From: Oscillospiraceae bacterium
GTDB taxonomy: Bacteria; Bacillota; Clostridia; Oscillospirales; Oscillospiraceae
Direction: 5' to 3'
DNA length: 33,798 nt
Assembly (NCBI GenBank): GCA_031278415.1
Contig: JAITKN010000077.1
Location: 1 to 33,798, forward strand
Shown: positions 10,841-20,654 of the stretch, one piece after another
Layout of the letters: each line of letters begins with the position of its first letter
Numbering within the stretch: the first letter of the stretch is position 1
Position numbers and translations under genes: made by a program
The notes under the pieces: generated by a model
Told to the model about the DNA's origin: nothing
Seen by the model: only the letters and a program-made list of their open reading frames with translations
The model's database searches: none

Positions 10841-12142
10841 TCATTTGCCGCTTATGGTAACTCCTCTGAACACAATCCACGGAACCGCGATACTGCCGTC
10901 CTGAATTTGACTGTTGCCGATACCTCCGATATTGTTAAGCATATCGCGCAGATTGCCGCTGATCATAGTTTCGCTTACGGCTTCGGCGATTTTACCGCCG
11001 CGAATCCGGAAGCTGTTCTTGGCAATACCGGAGAAGTCGCCGTTAGACGCCGGATTGCCCCCGCTGAAACGGTTTAGTACAAGCCCGTTCCCAATGCTTG
11101 CGGCAAGCTCGTCAAAGCTCTTGTCGCCAGGGGCGATAATACAATTAACGCCGTAGTTGCCCGCTCGCTTATGACCCGTCTTATTTGCGCTGTATCGGTT
11201 ACAAATAAAGCTTTTCAGTATACCGTTTTCGATTACCGTGTGTTTTTCGGCAAGGTGCCCGTCGCTTGTAAGCTCGCTGCCTTTGACGAAGCGATCATCA
11301 AATGGGTCAAACTCAACGGTAAGTCGAGAATCCGCTACCATCTGACCAAGCTTGTCCTTCCACGGACTGCTGCCCGTGTACAACGAACCTCCATAGACGG
11401 AACTCGTCAGCACACTATCGATGAAATCCGCAACGCAGTCGGGCGCAACAAGCACATCGCCGACGAATTTGCCGCTGACCGGAACGGTCTCAATTTGCAG
11501 TTCAATTTCTTTGCATAGGCGGCGAACTTCCGCATTGTCCATAAACGGTTTATTAAGGTCTTCCGCGGAGAACCCATAATATTGCATAGAAGACGTTTTA
11601 TCTCCGTCGCGGCCGGAAACGCCGATGCTTACGGTATAATATCCGCCATGCTGATATACCCTCGTGCCGTTGGTATTTGCGAACAGGCTGTCGCCCGTTC
11701 TGCCGCGGGTGATGAATTGCAGAATGTCCGCTTTCGGATATTCCGCTTTGCAGGCGGAAATAAAGTCTTGCATACGGTCATACATAACGCCGAGTTCAGA
11801 TTCCGTCCAACCTGTATCGAATTCGCGCTCACCTATGCTCGCGCCTATGTCTTCCGCCTCGTCCGGTTCGCTGTTGTTCGCCGCCGCGACGGCTTCCTCC
11901 GCCGCCTGTGATATAGCCGCGTCGTCGCAGCGGTTAATGTACGATTCGCCCTTGCGGCTGCCGGTCAGAGCGCGAATCCCGAGCGAGTTGCTGATGGTTG
12001 TGCGGGCGAGCGAGAACTCTCCCGCGTCTACGTTCAGCTCGTCCGCTTTGCCGCGTGAGACGGAGACTTCCGCGCCATCCGCGCCGAGTTCCTTGAGTTT
12101 TGCGAACACCTTATCAACTATGGTGTAAAATTCCTGTTTCAT
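10841..12142 (-). CDS. TldD/PmbA family protein (left arm mirror copy)
   Basis: Same 433-residue PmbA/TldE-like protein as 21657-22958, again lacking HExxxH and overlapping the upstream membrane-protein gene by 4 bp. Confidence 0.86.
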   Translation of the reverse strand: MKQEFYTIVDKVFAKLKELGADGAEVSVSRGKADELNVDAGEFSLARTTISNSLGIRALTGSRKGESYINRCDDAAISQAAEEAVAAANNSEPDEAEDIGASIGEREFDTGWTESELGVMYDRMQDFISACKAEYPKADILQFITRGRTGDSLFANTNGTRVYQHGGYYTVSIGVSGRDGDKTSSMQYYGFSAEDLNKPFMDNAEVRRLCKEIELQIETVPVSGKFVGDVLVAPDCVADFIDSVLTSSVYGGSLYTGSSPWKDKLGQMVADSRLTVEFDPFDDRFVKGSELTSDGHLAEKHTVIENGILKSFICNRYSANKTGHKRAGNYGVNCIIAPGDKSFDELAASIGNGLVLNRFSGGNPASNGDFSGIAKNSFRIRGGKIAEAVSETMISGNLRDMLNNIGGIGNSQIQDGSIAVPWIVFRGVTISGK

Positions 12143-13053
12143 TTGTCCAAATCCTCCAATTCGCGCTTGCGTTTCGCGCTTTGCCTATGCACCGTCGCTT
12201 TGTAGTAGTCCGCCGCCGCCACTGCCGTTTCTTGATCACCAACCTTTGCGGAATAGACCTTCTTTTTCGTGACGAAAGCAACGCTCCAACTCAGTTTTCC
12301 GCCTTCCATCCTCTTATTGCGCGGAACGACGTTAGTAATTTCGGTACGGCTGATCATAAACTCGTTAAACGGCGGGAAAATCCACACATTCTGCTTCGCG
12401 ATGTGCAGCTGCTTCCCAAAATCTTTGCCGTCCGGGTAGTCTGCATAGTCGTATATTTTGAAATTCAGCAGAAGTATACGTATAATCAATATTGCCGAAG
12501 CCACCGAAAACATCCAAAACAGCGCTCGTATAATCATTCCGATCCACTTATGATGGCTGCCCATATAATCGATGTACAAAGTAAGCTCCGGAGTGTGGGC
12601 GGCAATAAAGGCCTCGTCCTTGTCCCGGAAATTGTCCGCCGTCCAATTACGCAGAAGCTCTGTAATCTCCGGGTCGGACGGCAGCAATGTACCGAAGACC
12701 GAGCCGCGCTCCTCGTCAAATCTTTCGCGCTGACCGCGGTTAAGGCGTACAGCGATGATCGAACCGGTTTCGTTATTACCCGCCTGCGCCGCGACGTAGC
12801 TAAGCTCGGAATATCCGGCGCTTTCATTGCCGTAACGGGCGAACTCCGCAAGTACGGTTTCCCACGGGACGGCGACGTATGCGCCGCTTACAAGCGCGGC
12901 GGTTTCAATGGAGACGGGCGTTTGCTTGCTGTACGTGCCGTATTCAATGCCGCCGAAACTGCCGAGTGCCCACGTAATAACAACGACGATTAAGAACGCC
13001 AAGTACCATGTCTTGCCTCTGTGCGCGAATAGCTTTCCCGGTAAAGAACCCAT
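12139..13053 (-). CDS. Two-pass membrane protein, unrecognised family (left arm mirror copy)
   Basis: Same 304-residue protein as 20746-21660: helix at 16-37, external charged domain, helix at about 170-195, cytosolic basic tail. It starts at the ATG whose first base is 13053; the GTG at 13110 is considered too close to the promoter. It overlaps the minus-strand PmbA-like gene by 4 bp. Confidence 0.73.
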   Translation of the reverse strand: MGSLPGKLFAHRGKTWYLAFLIVVVITWALGSFGGIEYGTYSKQTPVSIETAALVSGAYVAVPWETVLAEFARYGNESAGYSELSYVAAQAGNNETGSIIAVRLNRGQRERFDEERGSVFGTLLPSDPEITELLRNWTADNFRDKDEAFIAAHTPELTLYIDYMGSHHKWIGMIIRALFWMFSVASAILIIRILLLNFKIYDYADYPDGKDFGKQLHIAKQNVWIFPPFNEFMISRTEITNVVPRNKRMEGGKLSWSVAFVTKKKVYSAKVGDQETAVAAADYYKATVHRQSAKRKRELEDLDK

Positions 13054-13115
13054 AGTTTCAATCCTGCTTTCGATAGTGTTGTTGATGCTCGGCGGAATAG
13101 GCTGTATCACTTCGT

Positions 13116-13144
13116 AACATATTACATCTGAGCGCGTTTGTCAA
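13116..13144 (-). promoter_or_regulatory. Promoter of the membrane protein-PmbA unit (left arm mirror copy)
   Basis: Mirror of 20655-20683: TTGACA (13139-13144), 17-bp spacer, TATGTT (13116-13121), reading leftwards. Confidence 0.68.
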
Positions 13145-13207
13145 GATAGTTTTTGCTTAAACGGACAATTATTTGCCGCGAATGTGTCAGATGTAGGTCT
13201 TTGAGAT

Positions 13208-15013
13208 TTATTCATCCAGCTTCAACACAGCCATAAAAGCCTCCTGCGGAACGGCGACGCTGCCGAGCGAGCGCATCTTCTTCTTGCCTTCTTTCTGCTT
13301 TTCCAACAGTTTCTTCTTACGCGTAATATCGCCGCCGTAGCACTTCGCAAGAACGTCCTTGCGAAGCGCGCGAATGGTCTCCCGAGCGATTACGCGTCCG
13401 CCTATAGCAGCCTGAACGGGTATTTCAAACATCTGCCGAGGTATATTGTCCTTCAGCTTCTCCACAATTCTGCGGGCGCGGGGATACGCCTTATCTTTGT
13501 GAACAATGAAGCTGAGCGCGTCCACCGGTTCGCCGTTCAGCAGAACATCAAGTTTAACAAGGTCGCTGCGCCGGTACTCGTCAAAGTCGTAATCAAGACT
13601 TGCGTAGCCTTTACTCCGCGATTTAAGCGCGTCAAAGAAGTCGTAAATGATTTCGTTCAGCGGAAGCAGATATTTAAGCTCTACGCGTCCGCCGTCAAGG
13701 TACACTTGGTCGGTAAGTTCACCGCGGCGTTCCTGACAAAGCTCCATAATGTTTCCAATATAATCAGGCGGCGCCATAATTGAAGCCTTGACGAATGGCT
13801 CTTCAGCGCGCTCAATAGTTGACGTGTCCGGATAATTAAGCGGATTGTCAATCATTTCCACCGTGCCGTCGGTAAGTACGACTTTATGGATTACACTCGG
13901 CGCGGTGGTGATAAGCGCGAGATTGTATTCGCGCTCCAAACGTTCCGTGATAACTTCCATATGCAGCAGACCCAGGAATCCGCAGCGGAATCCGAAGCCG
14001 AGTGCCGCTGAAGTCTCCGGCTGAAAGCTCAAAGCCGCGTCGTTAAGTTTAAGTTTTTCCAATGCGTCGCGCAAATCGGGGTAACGCGCTCCGTCCGCCG
14101 GATAAACTCCGCTGAACACCATAGGACGCGCCGGTCGGTAGCCCGGCAGCGGAACCGCGGCGGGATTTTCCGCGTCGGTAACAGTATCGCCCGGCTGAGC
14201 GTCCGCGACATTTTTGATGCTCGCGGTAAAGTACCCGACATCGCCGGCGCGAAGTTCGCCGCAAGGCTCCGGTTTGGTGGGCCGCGAATGACCAACCTCG
14301 ACAACGCGGTAAACCGAGCCTGTAGACATCAGCCTGACCTCCGCGTCTTTGCGCAATATGCCGTCTTTGACGCGTACATAAGCGATAATGCCGCGATAGC
14401 TGTCATATTGACTGTCGAATATCAAAGCGCGTAAAGGTGCCTGAGTATCCGAGTTCGGCGGAGGAACATCGCGGACGATCATCTCCATTACCGCGCCGAT
14501 ATTGATACCCAACTTCGCGCTGATTTCCGGGCTGTTTTCGGCGGGGATCCCGATTATCTCCTCTATCTCCCGCTTGACACGCGCCGGGTCAGCGCCCGGC
14601 AAGTCGATTTTGTTGATTACCGGCAAAACCTCAAGGTTGTTATCTACCGCCAGATACGCGTTAGCCAGCGTCTGCGCCTCCGTTCCTTGGCGGGCGTCCA
14701 CTACCAACAACGCGCCCTCACAGGCACTAAGACTGCGGGAGACCTCATAGTTGAAATCTACGTGTCCCGGCGTGTCAATAAGATTCAGCAGATATGTCTC
14801 TCCGTCAGCGGCTTTGTATTGCAGACCGACGGCTCGAGCCTTAATGGTAATGCCGCGCTCGCGCTCAAGTTCCATATTGTCAAGCAGCTGATTTTCCATA
14901 TCACGCGGGTCAACCGCGCCGCAGACTTCAAGGATGCGATCCGCCAGAGTGCTCTTCCCATGGTCGATATGCGCGATAATGGAGAAGTTGCGAATCAGGT
15001 TTGTGTTGGTCAT
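13208..15013 (-). CDS. lepA: Elongation factor 4 (LepA), left arm mirror copy
   Basis: Identical to 18786-20591: a 601-residue translational GTPase with [14 protein letters not shown] and NKID and the lysine-rich LepA C-terminus. lepA is normally single-copy, so two identical copies in one window are themselves evidence that the palindrome is not a normal chromosomal state. Confidence 0.96.
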   Translation of the reverse strand: MTNTNLIRNFSIIAHIDHGKSTLADRILEVCGAVDPRDMENQLLDNMELERERGITIKARAVGLQYKAADGETYLLNLIDTPGHVDFNYEVSRSLSACEGALLVVDARQGTEAQTLANAYLAVDNNLEVLPVINKIDLPGADPARVKREIEEIIGIPAENSPEISAKLGINIGAVMEMIVRDVPPPNSDTQAPLRALIFDSQYDSYRGIIAYVRVKDGILRKDAEVRLMSTGSVYRVVEVGHSRPTKPEPCGELRAGDVGYFTASIKNVADAQPGDTVTDAENPAAVPLPGYRPARPMVFSGVYPADGARYPDLRDALEKLKLNDAALSFQPETSAALGFGFRCGFLGLLHMEVITERLEREYNLALITTAPSVIHKVVLTDGTVEMIDNPLNYPDTSTIERAEEPFVKASIMAPPDYIGNIMELCQERRGELTDQVYLDGGRVELKYLLPLNEIIYDFFDALKSRSKGYASLDYDFDEYRRSDLVKLDVLLNGEPVDALSFIVHKDKAYPRARRIVEKLKDNIPRQMFEIPVQAAIGGRVIARETIRALRKDVLAKCYGGDITRKKKLLEKQKEGKKKMRSLGSVAVPQEAFMAVLKLDE

Positions 15014-15017
15014 ACAG

Positions 15018-16244
15018 TTAATTTTTCTCCGTAATTCGGTTAGTAAGTTTTCGCCGCGGCACCTTGCCGATTACCGGAAGAATCGGCGTAATGAATACAA
15101 ATATGAGCATGATCACGCCCTCAAACATAAAGAATTTTGCGTAATCGTTGCCGGCAAGCGGCATAGTGATGTATCGCGGAATTATGACATTAGCGGCAAG
15201 CATAATCGTTGCCATAAAGCCGCCGGCGGTACCCGCGTATGTTGGTCCGATTTCGGGGAACGACAGCGGCAGCGCGGTAAGTATCGGCGTCAGTCCGAGC
15301 GTTAAGAATCCGAGCAGCGCAAGCAAAATCAGCTTTAACGGCAGATACGGCACTCTCCAAGCGAAGGCTATTCCGACCGCGCCGAGCGACCCGATTATCG
15401 CGAAGCTGACCTTCAATTTTCCGATTTTCGTCAGCAGCTTAGGCGCCAGCATACAGCCGAACATCGAAGCGAAAGTAAATACGCCGGTAATCAAAGCCGC
15501 CTCGGAATCGGAGTACTCATTCTTCAGCGCTTCCGGCAAGAACTGGCTGAGCGTCAGCGCGGATGATTGGAACAACATCATAGCGATTGCGGTAATCCAC
15601 AGTTTGCGGCTTTTGACCGCAACTTTAAGACATTGCGGAATCGGCGGCGATTTCGTCTCGTCCGCTGCCGGAACAACAGGACGCTCCTTCCCGAACACAA
15701 ACCACATTACAAGCACAACCACGCTAAGCGCGGCGGACGAAACAAACGCGGTGTTATAGTCGGGAAACAGCGTCGCGGCTATGCTCGATAACGCCATTGA
15801 TCCGTTATTGAACGCAACGAAAATTCCCAGTCCTAAACTTATTTGATTTTTCGGAAACCAACGCCCGATGAGTTTCATTTGGTTGGAGTTGAAGAAAGTA
15901 GCCGCGACTCCGGAAAACACCATACAAATAAACATCATCTCATAACTGTCAGCCCAAACACGAGTCACAAGCGCCGCCGTACTAAGCGCGTAGCTGATAA
16001 TCAGCACCCGTTTCAACCCGAACCGATCCACCGCTACTCCCGATACAAGACTAAGCACAACGCCCGCGATAAGCGGCGCGGTTGAGATAGCGACAAACGC
16101 TGTATTATCGAATATTTGGCGGTCGTTCAGCCACGGAACTCCCCATCGCGTAAGCATAAACTGGGCATATTGAGGCGACATTATGCCGAAGCACATCAGC
16201 GCAAGTATAACCCATTTATAGCCGCTGTTTTTTTCTTTAATCAA
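15018..16244 (-). CDS. MFS transporter (left arm mirror copy)
   Basis: Same 408-residue carrier as 17555-18781, with the DRFGLKR loop motif and about 12 hydrophobic segments. The start is the TTG whose first base is 16244, with its AAGGAG at 16254-16259. The longer open frame reaching 16376 is rejected for the same reason as in the right arm. Substrate unknown. Confidence 0.86.
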   Translation of the reverse strand: MIKEKNSGYKWVILALMCFGIMSPQYAQFMLTRWGVPWLNDRQIFDNTAFVAISTAPLIAGVVLSLVSGVAVDRFGLKRVLIISYALSTAALVTRVWADSYEMMFICMVFSGVAATFFNSNQMKLIGRWFPKNQISLGLGIFVAFNNGSMALSSIAATLFPDYNTAFVSSAALSVVVLVMWFVFGKERPVVPAADETKSPPIPQCLKVAVKSRKLWITAIAMMLFQSSALTLSQFLPEALKNEYSDSEAALITGVFTFASMFGCMLAPKLLTKIGKLKVSFAIIGSLGAVGIAFAWRVPYLPLKLILLALLGFLTLGLTPILTALPLSFPEIGPTYAGTAGGFMATIMLAANVIIPRYITMPLAGNDYAKFFMFEGVIMLIFVFITPILPVIGKVPRRKLTNRITEKN

Positions 16245-16257
16245 ATTCGGTAACTCC

Positions 16258-16470
16258 TTATCGAACTTCGGATTCGGCAATCTCAACGCGTTTAAGGCGC
16301 GGCGGACGCGGCGGATCGCGGCGATAGGGGTCGTATTTGAATCGACTGCACCAATCGTACGGTTCCACAATACCAAGGCGCTTGCATATGACCTCGCCTT
16401 TGATAACGTCGGCTCCGAGCGCGCAATATGCGCACATCGGCTCGATTTTTTTTCTGAACAACATAGGCAT
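16258..16470 (-). CDS. Cys4 mini-protein (left arm mirror copy)
   Basis: Same 70-residue product as 17329-17541: C13, C16, C29 and C41 plus a basic proline-rich tail, putative zinc knuckle of unknown function. It is the first gene after the minus-strand promoter at 16488-16516, and its stop overlaps the ribosome site of the minus-strand MFS gene. Confidence 0.7.
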   Translation of the reverse strand: MPMLFRKKIEPMCAYCALGADVIKGEVICKRLGIVEPYDWCSRFKYDPYRRDPPRPPRLKRVEIAESEVR

Positions 16471-16487
16471 AACCCCCGTTTTCTGTA

Positions 16488-16516
16488 ATTATACTACACA
16501 TAAGGTTTTTTGGCAA
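16488..16516 (-). promoter_or_regulatory. Promoter of the Cys4-MFS-lepA unit (left arm mirror copy)
   Basis: Mirror of 17283-17311: TTGCCA (16511-16516), 17-bp spacer, TATAAT (16488-16493), reading leftwards on the minus strand. Confidence 0.63.
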
Positions 16517-16543
16517 GAGGTTTTTTGGCAAGAGGTTTTTTGC
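16499..16543 (-). repeat. Three 15-bp tandem units (left arm mirror copy)
   Basis: Mirror of the tandem repeat at 17256-17300. It includes the same degenerate outer units and the TTGCCA that acts as a -35 box for the minus-strand Cys4 gene. Confidence 0.78.
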
Positions 16544-16602
16544 CGCCGCCGCGGAAAGGCGAATTGAAAGTTTAATTGTCCGGGCAGAAAGCGGAGAGGT
16601 GG

Positions 16603-16899
16603 TTAGGCGAACAGGGTGGCGAAGGCGCGCGGGGAGCGCCCCGAAAGAGCTTTGCGCGGATAGTTGTTCATCCGGTTTTGGACGGCGGTGAGGCGGCGTT
16701 GGCTCACTTTTGCAAAGTCGGTGCCTTTGGGGAAGAAACGTCGGATTATGCCGTTGGCGTTCTCGTTTGTGCCGCGCTCCCAGTTGCTGTAGGGGTGAGC
16801 GTAGTAGACTTCGGGGCAATTTGCGGCTCTCATAATCGCCTCGAAATTGAGAAATTCGCTGCCGTTGTCGAAACCGAGGCTCTTAAACACAAGCGCGGC
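16603..16899 (-). pseudogene. IS30-family transposase, C-terminal fragment (left arm mirror copy)
   Basis: Mirror of the 98-codon fragment at 16900-17196, with the same DNGSEF and GTNENANG motifs and the same stop. It is cut at the axis, so its upstream sequence is the antisense of the other copy. It is not a second independent insertion; both copies break at the identical codon. Confidence 0.87.
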
Positions 16900-17196
16900 G
16901 CCGCGCTTGTGTTTAAGAGCCTCGGTTTCGACAACGGCAGCGAATTTCTCAATTTCGAGGCGATTATGAGAGCCGCAAATTGCCCCGAAGTCTACTACGC
17001 TCACCCCTACAGCAACTGGGAGCGCGGCACAAACGAGAACGCCAACGGCATAATCCGACGTTTCTTCCCCAAAGGCACCGACTTTGCAAAAGTGAGCCAA
17101 CGCCGCCTCACCGCCGTCCAAAACCGGATGAACAACTATCCGCGCAAAGCTCTTTCGGGGCGCTCCCCGCGCGCCTTCGCCACCCTGTTCGCCTAA
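16900..17196 (+). pseudogene. IS30-family transposase, C-terminal fragment (right arm)
   Basis: Ninety-eight codons followed by a stop are preserved in one frame from the axis. The fragment shows the IS30 hallmarks FDNGSEF (Asp at fragment residue 11, second catalytic acid) and RGTNENANG followed by RRFFPKGTDF (Glu at residue 46, third catalytic acid). It continues to the usual tail with NNYPRKAL. Family members are about 320-350 residues, so the N-terminal helix-turn-helix and the first catalytic Asp are missing and the fragment cannot be active alone. An open frame continues leftwards across the axis to 16576, but that part is antisense of the mirror copy and not transposase. Confidence 0.88.
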
Positions 17197-17255
17197 CCAC
17201 CTCTCCGCTTTCTGCCCGGACAATTAAACTTTCAATTCGCCTTTCCGCGGCGGCG

Positions 17256-17300
17256 GCAAAAAACCTCTTGCCAAAAAACCTCTTGCCAAAAAACCTTATG
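17256..17300 (+). repeat. Three 15-bp tandem units upstream of the Cys4 gene
   Basis: The unit CCAAAAAACCTCTTG occurs as a near copy (17256-17270, first base differs), an exact copy (17271-17285) and a degenerate copy (17286-17300). The junction of units two and three creates TTGCCA at 17283-17288, which serves as the -35 box of the promoter described here. The repeat lies between the transposase remnant and the host gene, so it may mark the edge of the insertion. Confidence 0.8.
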
Positions 17301-17311
17301 TGTAGTATAAT
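17283..17311 (+). promoter_or_regulatory. Promoter of the Cys4-MFS-lepA unit
   Basis: TTGCCA (17283-17288), a 17-bp spacer, then a perfect TATAAT (17306-17311). It lies 17 bp before the ATG of the Cys4 mini-protein, so the leader would be about 10 nt. It is a good sigma-A-type match and the only obvious promoter for the three close-packed genes downstream. Confidence 0.65.
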
Positions 17312-17328
17312 TACAGAAAACGGGGGTT

Positions 17329-17541
17329 ATGCCTATGTTGTTCAGAAAAAAAATCGAGCCGATGTGCGCATATTGCGCGCTCGGAGCCGACGTTATCAAA
17401 GGCGAGGTCATATGCAAGCGCCTTGGTATTGTGGAACCGTACGATTGGTGCAGTCGATTCAAATACGACCCCTATCGCCGCGATCCGCCGCGTCCGCCGC
17501 GCCTTAAACGCGTTGAGATTGCCGAATCCGAAGTTCGATAA
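17329..17541 (+). CDS. Cys4 mini-protein, putative zinc-binding, function unknown
   Basis: Seventy residues. Four cysteines are spaced as a small metal-binding knuckle: CAYC (C13, C16), C29 and C41, followed by a basic, proline-rich tail with FKYDPYRRDPPRP. Short proteins of this CxYC...C...C...F.YDP.R layout occur widely in Clostridia as uncharacterised proteins; I recognise the pattern but know no function. The ATG at 17329 follows a G-rich stretch that could pair with 16S rRNA; an in-frame ATG at 17335 is an alternative start. The stop codon overlaps the AAGGAG ribosome site of the following MFS gene, so the two are almost certainly co-transcribed from the promoter at 17283-17311. No signal peptide or membrane segment is seen. 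Metal binding is inferred from the cysteines only. Confidence 0.72.
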   Translation: MPMLFRKKIEPMCAYCALGADVIKGEVICKRLGIVEPYDWCSRFKYDPYRRDPPRPPRLKRVEIAESEVR

Positions 17542-17554
17542 GGAGTTACCGAAT

Positions 17555-18781
17555 TTGATTAAAGAAAAAAACAGCGGCTATAAATGGGTTATACTTGCGC
17601 TGATGTGCTTCGGCATAATGTCGCCTCAATATGCCCAGTTTATGCTTACGCGATGGGGAGTTCCGTGGCTGAACGACCGCCAAATATTCGATAATACAGC
17701 GTTTGTCGCTATCTCAACCGCGCCGCTTATCGCGGGCGTTGTGCTTAGTCTTGTATCGGGAGTAGCGGTGGATCGGTTCGGGTTGAAACGGGTGCTGATT
17801 ATCAGCTACGCGCTTAGTACGGCGGCGCTTGTGACTCGTGTTTGGGCTGACAGTTATGAGATGATGTTTATTTGTATGGTGTTTTCCGGAGTCGCGGCTA
17901 CTTTCTTCAACTCCAACCAAATGAAACTCATCGGGCGTTGGTTTCCGAAAAATCAAATAAGTTTAGGACTGGGAATTTTCGTTGCGTTCAATAACGGATC
18001 AATGGCGTTATCGAGCATAGCCGCGACGCTGTTTCCCGACTATAACACCGCGTTTGTTTCGTCCGCCGCGCTTAGCGTGGTTGTGCTTGTAATGTGGTTT
18101 GTGTTCGGGAAGGAGCGTCCTGTTGTTCCGGCAGCGGACGAGACGAAATCGCCGCCGATTCCGCAATGTCTTAAAGTTGCGGTCAAAAGCCGCAAACTGT
18201 GGATTACCGCAATCGCTATGATGTTGTTCCAATCATCCGCGCTGACGCTCAGCCAGTTCTTGCCGGAAGCGCTGAAGAATGAGTACTCCGATTCCGAGGC
18301 GGCTTTGATTACCGGCGTATTTACTTTCGCTTCGATGTTCGGCTGTATGCTGGCGCCTAAGCTGCTGACGAAAATCGGAAAATTGAAGGTCAGCTTCGCG
18401 ATAATCGGGTCGCTCGGCGCGGTCGGAATAGCCTTCGCTTGGAGAGTGCCGTATCTGCCGTTAAAGCTGATTTTGCTTGCGCTGCTCGGATTCTTAACGC
18501 TCGGACTGACGCCGATACTTACCGCGCTGCCGCTGTCGTTCCCCGAAATCGGACCAACATACGCGGGTACCGCCGGCGGCTTTATGGCAACGATTATGCT
18601 TGCCGCTAATGTCATAATTCCGCGATACATCACTATGCCGCTTGCCGGCAACGATTACGCAAAATTCTTTATGTTTGAGGGCGTGATCATGCTCATATTT
18701 GTATTCATTACGCCGATTCTTCCGGTAATCGGCAAGGTGCCGCGGCGAAAACTTACTAACCGAATTACGGAGAAAAATTAA
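17555..18781 (+). CDS. Major facilitator superfamily (MFS) transporter
   Basis: A 408-residue polytopic inner-membrane protein, the usual size for a 12-helix MFS carrier. The loop between helices 2 and 3 carries the family signature as [14 protein letters not shown] (G-x-x-x-D-R-x-G-x-K-R). Two similar halves of about six hydrophobic segments flank a polar central loop near [16 protein letters not shown]. The frame is open back to 17423, but the start is placed at TTG 17555. An AAGGAG ribosome site at 17540-17545 lies 9 nt before it, and the 44 codons further upstream overlap the Cys4 gene and read as arginine-rich non-membrane sequence. Substrate is unknown; nothing nearby points to one. lepA starts 4 bp after the stop, so the transporter is probably co-transcribed with it. 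Confidence 0.88.
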   Translation: MIKEKNSGYKWVILALMCFGIMSPQYAQFMLTRWGVPWLNDRQIFDNTAFVAISTAPLIAGVVLSLVSGVAVDRFGLKRVLIISYALSTAALVTRVWADSYEMMFICMVFSGVAATFFNSNQMKLIGRWFPKNQISLGLGIFVAFNNGSMALSSIAATLFPDYNTAFVSSAALSVVVLVMWFVFGKERPVVPAADETKSPPIPQCLKVAVKSRKLWITAIAMMLFQSSALTLSQFLPEALKNEYSDSEAALITGVFTFASMFGCMLAPKLLTKIGKLKVSFAIIGSLGAVGIAFAWRVPYLPLKLILLALLGFLTLGLTPILTALPLSFPEIGPTYAGTAGGFMATIMLAANVIIPRYITMPLAGNDYAKFFMFEGVIMLIFVFITPILPVIGKVPRRKLTNRITEKN

Positions 18782-18785
18782 CTGT

Positions 18786-20591
18786 ATGACCAACACAAAC
18801 CTGATTCGCAACTTCTCCATTATCGCGCATATCGACCATGGGAAGAGCACTCTGGCGGATCGCATCCTTGAAGTCTGCGGCGCGGTTGACCCGCGTGATA
18901 TGGAAAATCAGCTGCTTGACAATATGGAACTTGAGCGCGAGCGCGGCATTACCATTAAGGCTCGAGCCGTCGGTCTGCAATACAAAGCCGCTGACGGAGA
19001 GACATATCTGCTGAATCTTATTGACACGCCGGGACACGTAGATTTCAACTATGAGGTCTCCCGCAGTCTTAGTGCCTGTGAGGGCGCGTTGTTGGTAGTG
19101 GACGCCCGCCAAGGAACGGAGGCGCAGACGCTGGCTAACGCGTATCTGGCGGTAGATAACAACCTTGAGGTTTTGCCGGTAATCAACAAAATCGACTTGC
19201 CGGGCGCTGACCCGGCGCGTGTCAAGCGGGAGATAGAGGAGATAATCGGGATCCCCGCCGAAAACAGCCCGGAAATCAGCGCGAAGTTGGGTATCAATAT
19301 CGGCGCGGTAATGGAGATGATCGTCCGCGATGTTCCTCCGCCGAACTCGGATACTCAGGCACCTTTACGCGCTTTGATATTCGACAGTCAATATGACAGC
19401 TATCGCGGCATTATCGCTTATGTACGCGTCAAAGACGGCATATTGCGCAAAGACGCGGAGGTCAGGCTGATGTCTACAGGCTCGGTTTACCGCGTTGTCG
19501 AGGTTGGTCATTCGCGGCCCACCAAACCGGAGCCTTGCGGCGAACTTCGCGCCGGCGATGTCGGGTACTTTACCGCGAGCATCAAAAATGTCGCGGACGC
19601 TCAGCCGGGCGATACTGTTACCGACGCGGAAAATCCCGCCGCGGTTCCGCTGCCGGGCTACCGACCGGCGCGTCCTATGGTGTTCAGCGGAGTTTATCCG
19701 GCGGACGGAGCGCGTTACCCCGATTTGCGCGACGCATTGGAAAAACTTAAACTTAACGACGCGGCTTTGAGCTTTCAGCCGGAGACTTCAGCGGCACTCG
19801 GCTTCGGATTCCGCTGCGGATTCCTGGGTCTGCTGCATATGGAAGTTATCACGGAACGTTTGGAGCGCGAATACAATCTCGCGCTTATCACCACCGCGCC
19901 GAGTGTAATCCATAAAGTCGTACTTACCGACGGCACGGTGGAAATGATTGACAATCCGCTTAATTATCCGGACACGTCAACTATTGAGCGCGCTGAAGAG
20001 CCATTCGTCAAGGCTTCAATTATGGCGCCGCCTGATTATATTGGAAACATTATGGAGCTTTGTCAGGAACGCCGCGGTGAACTTACCGACCAAGTGTACC
20101 TTGACGGCGGACGCGTAGAGCTTAAATATCTGCTTCCGCTGAACGAAATCATTTACGACTTCTTTGACGCGCTTAAATCGCGGAGTAAAGGCTACGCAAG
20201 TCTTGATTACGACTTTGACGAGTACCGGCGCAGCGACCTTGTTAAACTTGATGTTCTGCTGAACGGCGAACCGGTGGACGCGCTCAGCTTCATTGTTCAC
20301 AAAGATAAGGCGTATCCCCGCGCCCGCAGAATTGTGGAGAAGCTGAAGGACAATATACCTCGGCAGATGTTTGAAATACCCGTTCAGGCTGCTATAGGCG
20401 GACGCGTAATCGCTCGGGAGACCATTCGCGCGCTTCGCAAGGACGTTCTTGCGAAGTGCTACGGCGGCGATATTACGCGTAAGAAGAAACTGTTGGAAAA
20501 GCAGAAAGAAGGCAAGAAGAAGATGCGCTCGCTCGGCAGCGTCGCCGTTCCGCAGGAGGCTTTTATGGCTGTGTTGAAGCTGGATGAATAA
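18786..20591 (+). CDS. lepA: Elongation factor 4 (LepA), ribosomal back-translocating GTPase
   Basis: A 601-residue protein, full length for EF4. The GTPase motifs are intact: G1 AHIDHGKST (residues 14-22), the ERGITIK switch I region (52-58), G3 DTPGH (80-84) and G4 NKID (134-137). EF-G-like domains 2, 3 and 5 follow, then the LepA-specific C-terminal domain with a lysine-rich stretch ([17 protein letters not shown]) used for tRNA contact. EF4 binds the ribosome at the membrane or in the cytosol and acts on stalled or mis-translocated complexes. Its role in initiation and fidelity is established in the family. A CGGAG at 18768-18772 lies 13 nt before the ATG, slightly long. It is the third gene of the Cys4-MFS-lepA unit. 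The next gene has its own promoter. Confidence 0.97.
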   Translation: MTNTNLIRNFSIIAHIDHGKSTLADRILEVCGAVDPRDMENQLLDNMELERERGITIKARAVGLQYKAADGETYLLNLIDTPGHVDFNYEVSRSLSACEGALLVVDARQGTEAQTLANAYLAVDNNLEVLPVINKIDLPGADPARVKREIEEIIGIPAENSPEISAKLGINIGAVMEMIVRDVPPPNSDTQAPLRALIFDSQYDSYRGIIAYVRVKDGILRKDAEVRLMSTGSVYRVVEVGHSRPTKPEPCGELRAGDVGYFTASIKNVADAQPGDTVTDAENPAAVPLPGYRPARPMVFSGVYPADGARYPDLRDALEKLKLNDAALSFQPETSAALGFGFRCGFLGLLHMEVITERLEREYNLALITTAPSVIHKVVLTDGTVEMIDNPLNYPDTSTIERAEEPFVKASIMAPPDYIGNIMELCQERRGELTDQVYLDGGRVELKYLLPLNEIIYDFFDALKSRSKGYASLDYDFDEYRRSDLVKLDVLLNGEPVDALSFIVHKDKAYPRARRIVEKLKDNIPRQMFEIPVQAAIGGRVIARETIRALRKDVLAKCYGGDITRKKKLLEKQKEGKKKMRSLGSVAVPQEAFMAVLKLDE

Positions 20592-20654
20592 ATCTCAAAG
20601 ACCTACATCTGACACATTCGCGGCAAATAATTGTCCGTTTAAGCAAAAACTATC

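Larger units (their letters stand above)
1..16899 (-). repeat. Left arm of a perfect 33.8-kb inverted repeat
   Basis: This arm is the reverse complement of the right arm. The first 20 bases match the reverse complement of the last 20, and all 15 genes recur here on the minus strand with identical translations and coordinates summing to 33799. No mismatch was seen wherever the arms were compared, including intergenic DNA and the 14-base homopolymer. Treat it as the same locus read backwards, not as independent gene copies, until long reads or coverage show otherwise. Confidence 0.97.
16603..17196. mobile_element. Two head-to-head IS30-type transposase remnants meeting at the palindrome axis
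   Basis: Each arm carries only the 3' part of an IS30-family transposase gene, and the two pieces are fused base to base at 16899/16900. The 5' two thirds of the transposase and the left terminal repeat are absent from the window. An AT-rich stretch after the stop codon (about 17219-17243, mirrored at 16556-16580) might hold the right terminal inverted repeat. With no left end to compare, this cannot be confirmed. IS elements are multi-copy, so this is a natural place for an assembly to break or fold back. Confidence 0.8.

Noticed and set aside
12100-12993. 297-codon frame antisense to the two-pass membrane protein, and its mirror at 20806-21699
   Set aside because: It is a shadow frame: no ribosome site, Arg/Cys/His-rich random composition, and wholly antisense to a gene with promoter, ribosome site and a coupled neighbour.
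1-16899. Interpretation of the left-arm genes as a second set of paralogues
   Set aside because: The copies are identical in coding, intergenic and homopolymer sequence. True paralogues of lepA, asnS, murA and rlmH would have diverged at least at silent sites.
17423-17554. 44-codon N-terminal extension of the MFS transporter
   Set aside because: It overlaps the Cys4 gene, has no ribosome site and encodes basic non-membrane sequence. The TTG at 17555 has AAGGAG 9 nt upstream.
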